DNA of 64,000 nucleotides from Oscillospiraceae bacterium (GCA_022769565.1 JALEJQ010000090.1:1-64000); one strand, 5' to 3'. Counted from the first letter of the stretch, positions 36,193 through 45,344 are shown. Translations and numbers: made by a program. The notes: a model not told the origin generated them from the sequence alone.

Positions 36193-37103
36193 AGAAATAC
36201 TTAAAAATCAATATGATCTGAACGTTATTTCCGTTGAAAAATCAAAAGCAGGTGCAGGTTCGGACGTATATTTTTCAGAATGTGCAGAAGGAAAATTTGT
36301 TTTAAAAATTCCCTCTTCAAGCGAAATGAATGATCCGGCAGCAGAACCGGAGTTGTGCGAATTTTTACTTGAAAATAATATAAGCGTATGCAGATTTATA
36401 AAAAACAACAGTGGTAAATATCTTTCCAAAGATAAAAACGGTCGGATTTTTCATGTACAGAAGTTTGTTAACGGTAAAATGTATGATTGGAATACCGCTC
36501 CCGATTGGCTGCTGGATGAATCGGCAGAAATGCTTGGAAGGATACATAATGCGCTGAAGGGTTACCGCAGGTTATCCGTAGGCATAGGTGCAGATTTTTT
36601 TCGCTTTATGACTGCGGAAAATGCTTTAAAGTCTTATGAAAAGATTTCCTCAATATAGTTTTGATATTGACAGGCTTACTTGTACAAACACTCACGGTGA
36701 TTATTTTATAAGCCAGCTTATCTGCGGAGAAAATCATATAAATGCCGTTATAGACTGGACTACCGCCTGTGTTCATCCTGCCGTGTGGGAAATAATGCGT
36801 TCTTATATTTACGCTGCTGAGGAATGTGCAAACGGGGAGATAAATGTTAAACGGCTTGTAAAATATTTCAGATCTTATCTTTCTTATGCAAAACTTAATA
36901 TGTATGATATTGAAACAGCGGCAAAACTGTTTTATTATCAGATCGCAGTGTGTGATTATTACGGTCAGTATTATGCTTCTTCCGAAGATAACCGTAAGAT
37001 TTATTTAAGACAGGCAATGTTTTCCACAAAGCTTCTGAAATGGTTTGAAAAAAATATTGATACATTAACAAATACACTTGTGTGCGATTTAAGTAATAAA
37101 TAG
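36185..37103 (+). pseudogene. Aminoglycoside phosphotransferase-family kinase, frameshifted
   Basis: N-part ends at TAG ~36658; the C-part with catalytic 'NTHGDYF...INAVIDWTTACVHPAVWE' lies in another frame (36636-37103). Confidence 0.75.
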
Positions 37104-37191
37104 AATAAAACTCTACGATTAGTAGGTTGTTTCGGAGCAGTTCAAATGTTACAATAAAGATGTAAAAATCATACAAAGGAGCTGTTCTGAA

Positions 37192-37833
37192 ATGCAATTT
37201 ACACCTATTGATCTGAAAAGCTGGCCAAGAGGGCAGATGTTTTGGTATTTTTCCAAAATGGCACCTACAGGCTACTCTCTGATGGTAAATATGAATGTTA
37301 CAAAGCTGAAAAGCTGTACAGAAAGCAGCGGTATCAAATTTTTCCCTGCGTACCTGTGGCTCGTCACCAAAAACCTGAATAAGCAGGTCGAATTTAAAGT
37401 CGCAGAACAAGACGGCGTACTTGGATTTTTTGATACGCTTACTCCGCTTTATGCAGCTTTTCACGAGGATGATAAAACAATTTCGTTTATGTGGACGGAG
37501 TACAATGATAATTTTTCGGAATTTTACCGTCAATATCTTGACAATCAGCGTAATTTCTGAGAAAATCACGGTGTATTATGTCAGCCGCTTACACCTCCGC
37601 CGCCTAATTCGTACACAGTATCCTGTTTGCCGTGGGTCAGCTTTAATAGTTTTTCGGTACACAGCTATGAAAATAAACCCTACTATTTTCCCTCAGTTGA
37701 AGCAGGAAAATTCTTTGAAGAAGGTCAGGAGCTGATGATGCCACTGTCTATAACCTGCCATCATGCGGCTTCCGACGGGTATCATATCAGCCTTTTTCTT
37801 GAAGGGCTGCAAGATGATATGGATAATTTTTAA
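37192..37833 (+). pseudogene. CatA-type chloramphenicol acetyltransferase with in-frame TGA
   Basis: Same reading frame before and after TGA 37558-37560; N-part 'FTPIDLKSWPRGQMFWYFSKMAPTGYSL', C-part with catalytic 'ITCHHAASDGYHISLFLEGLQ'. Confidence 0.85.
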
Positions 37834-37900
37834 AAGTTCATTTAGGCAAAAAATATCGAGTATAAATTTCCTTTACGCAGTATAATTGAAGCATAAGAAG

Positions 37901-38653
37901 ATGATAAGAGTGGACGAACGGATCTCGTCAGTTCAGCGTATGCAGGATTACATAGAAGCCCATTCGGAGGAAGAAATAACAATGGCGGAGCTTTCACAAG
38001 CGGCATTGTTTTCGCCTTGGTATTCCTACCGTATTTAAAAGCGCTTACCGGAATTACGCCGTCTGATTATATCCGCAGGTTAAGGCTGTCAAAATCGGCA
38101 ATGCGGCTGAAATCCCCGAGAATATGCAAAAGATCCCGTTCCCATAACTCTTTTCGTTCCTTATTGAGTAAAAATCAGAGAACTGCGAAAGGAAGATTTG
38201 ACTATGGAAAATGTAAGAAACGTTTTTATTCAACAGATACGCAAACCTGCACGAAAGGTAATCATCAAGCGTGGAGTGAAAGCGGAGGAGTATTTCTCCT
38301 ACTGTGAAGAAGTGGGCTGCAATGTATGGGGAACTCTTATGAGCATTGATTCTCTCTGCGGCGAGCCCGTATGCCTGTGGCTGACGGAAAAATACCGCAA
38401 ACCCGGCACTTCGGTTTACGTTCAGGGCGTTGAAGTACCCGAAAATTACAACGGTGCTGTTCCTGAGTGTTTTGACGTAATAAGCCTGCCTGAATGTGAT
38501 TATCTTATGTTTCAGGGCGAACCCTTTAAGGAAGAGGACTACTGCGAAGCTATAAATGCCGTTCAGCAGTCGGAAGAAAAGTACGACCCGTCTGTTATAG
38601 GCTTTGAGTGGGACAGCGAAAATCCGCAGATACAGCTTGAACCGAGAGGGTAA
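37901..38653 (+). pseudogene. AraC-type regulator with GyrI-like effector domain, frameshifted/deleted
   Basis: 'MQDYIEAHSEEEITMAELSQAALFSPWYSYRI*' then frame change 'LKALTGITPSDYIRRLRLSKSAMRLK', then effector-domain ORF 38198-38653. Confidence 0.75.
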
Positions 38654-38699
38654 AGAGGATATATCGAGCTTAAAGCGGTAAAAAAACGGTAATGAACTG

Positions 38700-38728
38700 T
38701 TGCATTTGAACTTTAAATCTGATATAAT
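38700..38728 (+). promoter_or_regulatory. Sigma-A promoter for the MFS leader transcript
   Basis: TTGCAT 38700-38705, 17 bp spacer, TATAAT 38723-38728. Confidence 0.65.
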
Positions 38729-38759
38729 AAAACAAAAATACAAACGGAAGAGACAGGTT

Positions 38760-38798
38760 ATGATAATTTGCAGCTGCACAGCTCCATGCAAGGAATGA
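38760..38798 (+). CDS. Candidate 12-aa leader peptide MIICSCTAPCKE
   Basis: ATG 38760 with SD-like GGAAGAG (38746-38752), TGA at 38796-38798 inside the terminator 5' arm. Confidence 0.6.
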   Translation: MIICSCTAPCKE

Positions 38799-38852
38799 CG
38801 GATTGCATGGAGTAATGGATTTTCCCGATACGCCGTCAGACCTTGCATTTTT
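38782..38852 (+). promoter_or_regulatory. Transcription attenuator: mutually exclusive hairpins upstream of the MFS gene
   Basis: Antiterminator CTCCATGCAA(38782-38791)/TTGCATGGAG(38803-38812). Terminator ATGCAAGG-AA-TGACGG(38786-38801)/CCGTCA-GA-CCTTGCAT(38833-38848) followed by TTTT. Confidence 0.75.
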
Positions 38853-38884
38853 GATATTAAAAATTCAAAAAGGAGCAAGGTTAT

Positions 38885-40165
38885 ATGAAAAATACATTTT
38901 ATGAACTTAAAGGATTCTTTATTCTCTGGCTTACTCAGTCCCTTTCAGCCCTCGGAAGCGCAATGACCAACTTTGCGTTGGTAATATGGATTTACGGAGA
39001 AAGCGGTTCGGCGCTTACAACAGCAATGCTGACAGTTTGTTCTTACACGCCCTATGTGGTCATGAGCATTTTTGCCGGAGCAATAAGCGATAAATTCAGC
39101 AAAAAGGCAGTTATGCTTGTATGCGACAGCTTTGCGGCGGTATGTACTCTTGCGGTGCTTTTCCTGTTTAAAACGGGAGAACTTCGGGTGTGGCATCTGT
39201 ATATCATCAACGCTCTTAACGGTCTTATGAATACTGTTCAGCAGCCTGCCTCGGACGTAGCTGTGACGCTGCTCACTCCCGAAAAATATTATCAGAAAAC
39301 AAGCGGAATGAGGTCGTTTTCAAATTCTCTCACAACTATCCTTACACCCGTTCTGGCAGCGGCGGCAATGGCTTTTGCCGGAATCGAGTCGGTAATTGCC
39401 TTTGACCTTATAACATTTGCCGCTGCGTTTCTGTCGCTGCTGTTTCTGATAAAGATACCCGAAGCGGAAAAGAACACCGAAAAATCAGACGGTATCCTTG
39501 AAGCTGCAAAAAGTGGGATTTCTTACCTTAAAACAAATAAGGGCATTTTGTGGCTGATACTTTTTCTTGCAGCAATAAATTTTATAGCATCAATTTATCA
39601 AGCAGCTCTTCCGGCAATGGTACTTTCTCTTCCTCAGGGAGGACAAACTGCGCTTGGAATAGTTAATTCCTGCGTTGGTATTGCATCCCTTGCAGGAAGC
39701 GTTATTGCAACAACCGCCCCTGCGCCTAAAAGTAGAGTAAAGGTAATATGCAATTGCCTGCTTTTTTCGATGAGTACGGAAAATTTCCTGCTGGCTTTCG
39801 GCAAAAGTCCGTTAGTTTGGTGTATAGGCGCAGTTCTCGGTTGGTTGTTTATTCCTCTTATGGGTGCAAATCTGGATGTTATTTTACGAACAAGAATACC
39901 TGCCGATATGCAGGGAAGGGTCTATTCGGCGAGAAATACGCTTCAGTTTTTCACAATTCCCCTTGGATATTTTCTCGGCGGACTTCTTGTGGATAAGGTA
40001 TTTGAGCCGTTTATGGCAAACACTCCGCAGAACGGAGCAATGGCGTTTTTGTTCGGTACGGGCAAGGGCTCCGGCGCTGCATTCCTATTCTTTGTTATTG
40101 GAATAGCAGGAATGGCGGTGTGCCTTATTTTTCGCAAAGTAAAGTATATTCGTGAGCTTGAATAA
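38885..40165 (+). CDS. MFS transporter (Mef-like multidrug/macrolide efflux type)
   Basis: 12-TM profile, 'FFILWLTQSLSALGSAMTNFALVIWIYGESGSALTTAM...SIFAGAISDKFSKKAVM'. Confidence 0.85.
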   Translation: MKNTFYELKGFFILWLTQSLSALGSAMTNFALVIWIYGESGSALTTAMLTVCSYTPYVVMSIFAGAISDKFSKKAVMLVCDSFAAVCTLAVLFLFKTGELRVWHLYIINALNGLMNTVQQPASDVAVTLLTPEKYYQKTSGMRSFSNSLTTILTPVLAAAAMAFAGIESVIAFDLITFAAAFLSLLFLIKIPEAEKNTEKSDGILEAAKSGISYLKTNKGILWLILFLAAINFIASIYQAALPAMVLSLPQGGQTALGIVNSCVGIASLAGSVIATTAPAPKSRVKVICNCLLFSMSTENFLLAFGKSPLVWCIGAVLGWLFIPLMGANLDVILRTRIPADMQGRVYSARNTLQFFTIPLGYFLGGLLVDKVFEPFMANTPQNGAMAFLFGTGKGSGAAFLFFVIGIAGMAVCLIFRKVKYIRELE

Positions 40166-40189
40166 TTTATAATATTTTTTATGTCTTTA

Positions 40190-40224
40190 TACAGCCGGAA
40201 ATTGTTTTTTCGGCTGTATTTTTT
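40190..40224 (+). terminator. Rho-independent terminator
   Basis: TACAGCCG..CGGCTGTA + TTTTTT. Confidence 0.85.
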
Positions 40225-40238
40225 CATTGCAAAAGCCG

Positions 40239-40267
40239 TTGACTTATGCTGTTTTGATTGGTATAAT
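40239..40267 (+). promoter_or_regulatory. Promoter of the CdiI-like gene
   Basis: TTGACT-17 bp-TATAAT. Confidence 0.65.
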
Positions 40268-40314
40268 GAAATAAAGCTGCCAATCTGATTTTAGCATTTT
40301 CATTGGAGGATTGC

Positions 40315-40710
40315 ATGAATATAAACAATAAATCTATTGAAGAACTGGAGAATGATTATTGGGTTGATCTGGATTTTGATTCGTATGTTGTTAAAAAAAG
40401 CCAAATGGCAAGGAAAAAACCTATTTCCAAGTTATCATATGAAGAAATAAGATTGCTGATAGGTCAAAAAATAGGGTTACGTTATTTGATTCCTATTGCA
40501 CTTTCTATTATAGAGCCAAATCCTCTTATTGAGATAACTTTTTTTGAAGGTGATTTATTATCACAATTATTCAGTTTATCTCTTGATGATTGGAAGGATA
40601 ACAAAGAGGATTTAAAGCAATTTCAAGAAATTATTATTAAGAATTTTTCATTGATAGAATCTTGTAATGAAATTCCTAAAGAAATGATTGAAAAATATTT
40701 GAATTATTGA
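40315..40710 (+). CDS. Contact-dependent growth inhibition immunity (CdiI) family protein
   Basis: 'SIEELENDYWVDLDFDSYVVKKSQMARKKPISKLSYEEIRLLIGQKIGLRYLIPIALSIIEPNPLIEITFFEGDLLSQLF' typical of CdiI immunity family. Confidence 0.8.
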   Translation: MNINNKSIEELENDYWVDLDFDSYVVKKSQMARKKPISKLSYEEIRLLIGQKIGLRYLIPIALSIIEPNPLIEITFFEGDLLSQLFSLSLDDWKDNKEDLKQFQEIIIKNFSLIESCNEIPKEMIEKYLNY

Positions 40711-40787
40711 ATTTCACTTTATTTAGGTTTCAACAAAGTAAAATAAATGTGCCACAAATCTCGGAGGCAAGTTAAAGAGGATAAAAA

Positions 40788-41867
40788 ATGACCCCAAAAG
40801 GACTATATATTCACGTTCCGTTCTGCGTGAGAAAGTGTCCCTACTGCGACTTTTATTCGGTCACAGATATGTCGCTGACGGAACGCTACACCGAAGCGGT
40901 GAAAAGAAACATACTCAGTAAAAACATCTGCGCAGATACGGTTTATTTCGGCGGAGGAACGCCGTCGCTGCTTTCGGCAAAACAGATATATGCAATTCTG
41001 TCTTCCGCAGAGATCACGGACAATGCGGAAGTAACAATGGAGTGCAATCCGAATACTGTGACTGCCGAATACCTTGATAATATTCTGAAAGCAGGGGTAA
41101 ACCGCCTTTCATTTGGCATACAATCTCTTGACGACGGTGAATTAAAGCTGTTGGGACGTATCCATAATGCCGAAACTGCGGTGAACGCAGTAAATTTGGC
41201 TTACGAAGCAGGCTTCCGCAATATTTCCGCCGACCTAATGCTTGCAACGGCAGGACAGACCGCCGCTTCATTGAAAAACAGCATAGAACGGCTTGCGGCT
41301 CTGCCTATAACCCATGTTTCGGCGTATTTGCTGAAAATTGAGCCGGAAACGCCTTACGGCAGGAGCGATTCTATAGCGTCAATGCTGCCTGACGAGGACA
41401 AAACCGCCGATATGTACCTTATGACCGTTGAAATGCTTGAAAAATACGGCTTCAAGCAGTATGAAATTTCCAACTTTGCGCAGCCGGGCTTTGAATCGAA
41501 GCATAATCTGAAATACTGGCGCTGTGAGGAATATTACGGCATAGGACCTTCTGCCCATTCCTATATAAACGGAGTGAGAAAAGCCTGCCCCAAGTCCGTT
41601 TCCGATTTTATTGCCTCGGAAATTCAGCAGGAATATGTTACCGAGGAGTGCGGCGGTGACGAGGAAGAACGCACTATGCTTTCTCTGAGGCTTACAAACG
41701 AAGGATTAAACCTTGGTCTGCTTGCGGAAGAACACTGTAATGAAATCGTAAAACGTTCCAAGCCGCTTATTGCCGCAGGATATATAGTGCAAAGGGGAGA
41801 GCGCCTTACGCTTACTCCGAAAGGCTGCCTTGTGTCAAATGAGATAATATGTCAGCTTACATTATAA
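40788..41867 (+). CDS. hemW: Radical SAM heme chaperone/coproporphyrinogen III oxidase-like HemW
   Basis: 'YIHVPFCVRKCPYCDFYS...YFGGGTPSLL...VTMECNPNT...RLSFGIQSLDDGELKLLGRIH'. Confidence 0.93.
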   Translation: MTPKGLYIHVPFCVRKCPYCDFYSVTDMSLTERYTEAVKRNILSKNICADTVYFGGGTPSLLSAKQIYAILSSAEITDNAEVTMECNPNTVTAEYLDNILKAGVNRLSFGIQSLDDGELKLLGRIHNAETAVNAVNLAYEAGFRNISADLMLATAGQTAASLKNSIERLAALPITHVSAYLLKIEPETPYGRSDSIASMLPDEDKTADMYLMTVEMLEKYGFKQYEISNFAQPGFESKHNLKYWRCEEYYGIGPSAHSYINGVRKACPKSVSDFIASEIQQEYVTEECGGDEEERTMLSLRLTNEGLNLGLLAEEHCNEIVKRSKPLIAAGYIVQRGERLTLTPKGCLVSNEIICQLTL

Positions 41868-41871
41868 TAAT

Positions 41872-41918
41872 AAAACGCTTTTGCTTGAGTTCAAACATTT
41901 CAAGCAAAAGCGTTTTTT
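41872..41918. terminator. Bidirectional terminator between convergent genes
   Basis: AAAACGCTTTTGCTTGA / TCAAGCAAAAGCGTTTT, 17 bp stem. Confidence 0.9.
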
Positions 41919-43014
41919 ACATATTTATAAGCTGCTGATTTTCGGAAACGTTGTCGATAATTCCGGTTATAACTATGTTATAATTCTCCGGGTCGGCAAG
42001 ATTATATGTTTTGGTGGAATCCAGAACCATAACGTGAGGCCGCAGGGGAGAATCGGGAAGGTTTTTCATAACGCTTGCCCTTTCTCCGTTGGAAAGCTGA
42101 ACTACCGAACCTGTTGGGAACGGAGCGACCTTCCTCAGAAAAGCCCTTAAAACCTTCTCATCAAAATGAGTTCCCATTCCTGCCATAATGTATTCTATGG
42201 CTTCGTTAGGCGGATTGGGGGTGCGGTAAGGACGGTTTGACGTCAGCGCATCATAAACATCGGCAACTGCAAGTATCCTTGCATAAGGGTGTATCTGCGT
42301 TCCCGACAGGCGCATGGGGTAACCTGTGCCGTCTATTTTTTCGTGGTGCTGAATAATGCCGTTGTAAATATTTTCATTTACAAGGTGACGTTCTTTAAGG
42401 TGTTGAGCGGCGTAGACAGGGTGCATTTTTACAATATCAAATTCTTCGTTTGTAAGACGTCCCGGCTTGGTAATTATCTCAATAGGCACCGAGACCTTGC
42501 CAATATCGTGAAGAAGTCCGGCCGTGCCAAGCTCGTTGAGCATCTGGTTAGTGAATCCAAGCTCTATACCTATAGCAAGCGCCATTATGGCAACACTAAG
42601 GCTGTGGTGATATGTATAATCATCGTACATTTTTATGTCGGCGATATTTACAAGTATATCCTTCTTGGAAGAAAGGCTGTTTATCAGCTTTTGGGTGGTG
42701 TCGCTTATCTCGTCCACATCTTCCTTTTGAACGCCCTTGTCGGATTTCATAAAATTATCGGCAAGATGATGGATACCGCTGATAGCTTCGGAGCGTATTT
42801 CCTGATTTATTGATGAGATCATACGAAGCTCACTGCGCACGGTATCAACATAAACGCCGTCAATTCCTGCAGATCTGAGCTGGGTAATGGCAACGTCGGT
42901 AAGTTTTCGTCCTGCTTCAAAATGCTGTGCCTGCTTGGTGGTAATGTCGTAGAAATTAACATTTCTTGCAAGACACATTCCGGGAAGAATATCTTCTGAT
43001 TTTACGAATACTAT
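41917..43014 (-). CDS. HD-GYP domain phosphodiesterase (possible AUA start at 43014; ORF track start 43062)
   Basis: 'GLLHDIGKVSVPIEIITKPGRLTNEEFDIVKMHPVYAAQHLKER...QHHEKIDGTGYPMRL'; SD AAGGAGG at 43029-43023 (minus strand). Confidence 0.9.
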   Translation of the reverse strand: MVFVKSEDILPGMCLARNVNFYDITTKQAQHFEAGRKLTDVAITQLRSAGIDGVYVDTVRSELRMISSINQEIRSEAISGIHHLADNFMKSDKGVQKEDVDEISDTTQKLINSLSSKKDILVNIADIKMYDDYTYHHSLSVAIMALAIGIELGFTNQMLNELGTAGLLHDIGKVSVPIEIITKPGRLTNEEFDIVKMHPVYAAQHLKERHLVNENIYNGIIQHHEKIDGTGYPMRLSGTQIHPYARILAVADVYDALTSNRPYRTPNPPNEAIEYIMAGMGTHFDEKVLRAFLRKVAPFPTGSVVQLSNGERASVMKNLPDSPLRPHVMVLDSTKTYNLADPENYNIVITGIIDNVSENQQLINM

Positions 43015-43128
43015 AAACGTCGCCTCCTTAAAACGGAAATAGTCCCTCACACAGCTATGCAAGAGACTACCTGTTCGGATTTATATGTAATAAACAGAAC
43101 TTCACCGCCATAAAATTTAAATAAAAGA

Positions 43129-43368
43129 TTACTTTTTAAGCTGTGAAATGCAGTCTGCACAGATATACTTGCCCTTGAATTCGATGATATTTTCATCGTT
43201 TCCGCAGAATGCGCAGGACTGCTTATACTTTTTAAGGATTATCTTTTCATCCTCAACATAAATTTCAAGAGCATCTTTTTCTCCTATATCAAGTCCTCGG
43301 CGAAGTTCAATAGGGAGAACGATTCTTCCGAGTTCGTCAATTTTTCTTGTGATTCCGGTAGCTTTCAT
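43129..43368 (-). CDS. AbrB-family transition-state regulator with zinc motif
   Basis: 'MKATGITRKIDELGRIVLPIELRRGLDIGEKDALEIYVEDEKIILKKY...CAFCGNDENIIEFKGKYICADC'. Confidence 0.92.
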   Translation of the reverse strand: MKATGITRKIDELGRIVLPIELRRGLDIGEKDALEIYVEDEKIILKKYKQSCAFCGNDENIIEFKGKYICADCISQLKK

Positions 43369-43686
43369 AATTTGAACATCCTTTCTGTAGCAATAACTCT
43401 AAGTCTTTCTGCATAAAATTATGCAGAACAGTTGTTATTAATATAATTATAGCGTATATTGTATATATATGTCAAAAAAATTTTTATGAATAATTTACAA
43501 TATAATATGAATTATAGTATACAATTTATGCTAAAAATCAGAAAAAAGTTAACTAAATTTCTATAAAGTTTTGTTAAATTTAGGGCGTTTATAGCAAAAC
43601 ATCTGCTTTAAATTACTAAAATTGCTAAAAAAGCCATATTATTCCTATTGTAAATTTGAATAAAAGTTGACATTTGGAATGGAGAA

Positions 43687-44289
43687 ATGCTTATGATGAA
43701 CAAAATTTTTGCCGCAATGATAATTCTGTCTGTAATTTGCAGTATATTTACCGGAAGAGCCGCAGAAGTGTCCGATGCTGCAATTAATTCCTGTGTTGAA
43801 GCTGTAGAGCTTTTTTTATATCTTATAGGCGGAATGTGTATGTGGGGAGGACTTATGAAAATTGCCGAAAAATCTAAACTTACAGATAAGATAGCTGTAG
43901 CGTTCCGTCCTTTGGCAAGACTTCTTTTCAAAGATATTGACCTGAACGGCAAAGCCTTTCATGCAATATGTCTTAACGTTACAGCAAATATGCTGGGTCT
44001 CGGAAACGCCGCAACGCCGCTGGGAATAGAAGCAATGAAGGCACTTGAAAAAGAGGACAACGCCTGCGGTACAGCAAGCAGAAATATGGTGGTTTTTACC
44101 GTTCTAAATACCGCCTCGATCACTCTTATACCGACAACGGCTGCTTCGCTGAGGTCCAAGCACGGTTCCGAAGCGCCGATGGACATTCTCCCTTGTGTGC
44201 TGATAACCTCTGCGGCTGCGCTTGCGATCGGGCTTGTCACGGCAGTTATTCTTGACGGATTCGGGAAAACGGGAGTGAAAAAGAAATGA
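43687..44289 (+). CDS. spmA: Spore maturation protein A
   Basis: 'LFKDIDLNGKAFHAICLNVTANMLGLGNAATPLGIEAMKALEKED', followed by spmB. Confidence 0.9.
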   Translation: MLMMNKIFAAMIILSVICSIFTGRAAEVSDAAINSCVEAVELFLYLIGGMCMWGGLMKIAEKSKLTDKIAVAFRPLARLLFKDIDLNGKAFHAICLNVTANMLGLGNAATPLGIEAMKALEKEDNACGTASRNMVVFTVLNTASITLIPTTAASLRSKHGSEAPMDILPCVLITSAAALAIGLVTAVILDGFGKTGVKKK

Positions 44290-44801
44290 CCGATTACATA
44301 ATTCCTCTGTTCATAGGGCTGATAATTATTTACGGCTGCATAAAAAAGGTTGATATTTTTGACGAGTTTCTTTCGGGAGCAAGGGAGAACCTGAAAACGG
44401 GAGTTGATATACTGCCGTCGCTTATTGCGATGATAACTGCGATAGGTATGTTCAAGGCTTCGGGGGCGATGGAGCTGCTTGCAAAGGCAATGTCTCCCGT
44501 TACGGAATTTCTGGGATTTCCTTCGGAGTGTCTGCCGCTGGCAATAATGCGTCCCGTGTCAGGAAGCGGTGCCTTAGCAGTTTTCGAAACTATCCTCAGC
44601 GAGGTTCACCCCGACAGCTTTGCCGGACGAGTTGCAAGCGTTATCCTCGGCTCGACCGAAACAACATTTTACACCATAGCCGTTTATTACGGAGCCGCCA
44701 ATATCAAAAATACCCGTCACACCCTTGCTTCCGCCTTGTCTGCCGATTTTACGGGATTTATCATAAGCGTTCTTACAGTACGGCTTATTTTCGGCTGTTA
44801 A
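44286..44801 (+). CDS. spmB: Spore maturation protein B
   Basis: 'RPVSGSGALAVFETILSEVHPDSFAGRVASVILGSTETTFYTIAVYYGAANIKNTRHTL'. Confidence 0.92.
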   Translation: MTDYIIPLFIGLIIIYGCIKKVDIFDEFLSGARENLKTGVDILPSLIAMITAIGMFKASGAMELLAKAMSPVTEFLGFPSECLPLAIMRPVSGSGALAVFETILSEVHPDSFAGRVASVILGSTETTFYTIAVYYGAANIKNTRHTLASALSADFTGFIISVLTVRLIFGC

Positions 44802-44804
44802 AAC

Positions 44805-44852
44805 ATCTTCAATAATATGTTTCGCAAAATCTTCAATAATATGTTTCGCAAA
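44805..44852. repeat. Perfect 2x24-bp tandem repeat
   Basis: ATCTTCAATAATATGTTTCGCAAA twice, directly upstream of the hisI promoter. Confidence 0.95.
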
Positions 44853-44857
44853 AAAAC

Positions 44858-44886
44858 TTGACATTACTTTAATGATATAATATAAT
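44858..44886 (+). promoter_or_regulatory. Consensus sigma-A promoter for hisI
   Basis: TTGACA-17 bp-TATAAT. Confidence 0.85.
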
Positions 44887-44920
44887 AAAATATATGCAAC
44901 AGAAACTATTTGGAGGACGT

Positions 44921-45340
44921 ATGAGACTTATAGAAGAAACAAGCGAGCTTATGCTTGACTGGGATAAAATACATAATATTTCAAAGGAAAATCATGTTAT
45001 TCCCGTAGCTGTACAGAACATTCTTACTAAAGAAGTTATCCTTGTAGCTTATGTGAACGAAGAAGCTCTGAAAGAGTCTGTAAGGCTGAAAAAAGCTGTT
45101 TTCTGGAGCACATCAAGAAACAAGCTGTGGTTTAAGGGTGCAGAATCGGGAAATACCTTTACTCTTAACCATATTTTTGTTAATTGTGAGCAGAATTCCT
45201 TGGTTTATCAGGTCACTCCCGATAAAGGAAATATCTGTCATACAAGCTATAACGGAGTTGCCAACAACTGCTATTACAGAGAACTTGATATGGAAACAAT
45301 GAAGCTTATAAATCTTAATGAAGTTAATAGGGGAGAATGA
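44921..45340 (+). CDS. hisI: Phosphoribosyl-AMP cyclohydrolase
   Basis: 'VILVAYVNEEALKESVRLKKAVFWSTSRNKLWFKGAESGN'. Confidence 0.92.
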   Translation: MRLIEETSELMLDWDKIHNISKENHVIPVAVQNILTKEVILVAYVNEEALKESVRLKKAVFWSTSRNKLWFKGAESGNTFTLNHIFVNCEQNSLVYQVTPDKGNICHTSYNGVANNCYYRELDMETMKLINLNEVNRGE

Positions 45341-45344
45341 AATC

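Noticed and set aside
37104-37191. Possible cat-type attenuator upstream of the CAT pseudogene
   Set aside because: GGAGCAGTTC and GGAGCTGTTC are similar direct motifs rather than complementary arms, and no short leader ORF with stall site could be supported.
37558-37560. In-frame TGA considered as selenocysteine/recoding
   Set aside because: TGA is used as a normal stop in other genes here, no SECIS-like element is evident, and neighbouring genes are also decayed; nonsense mutation is simpler.
44805-44852. Two direct repeats considered as a minimal CRISPR array
   Set aside because: Units are contiguous without a spacer, no cas genes nearby.
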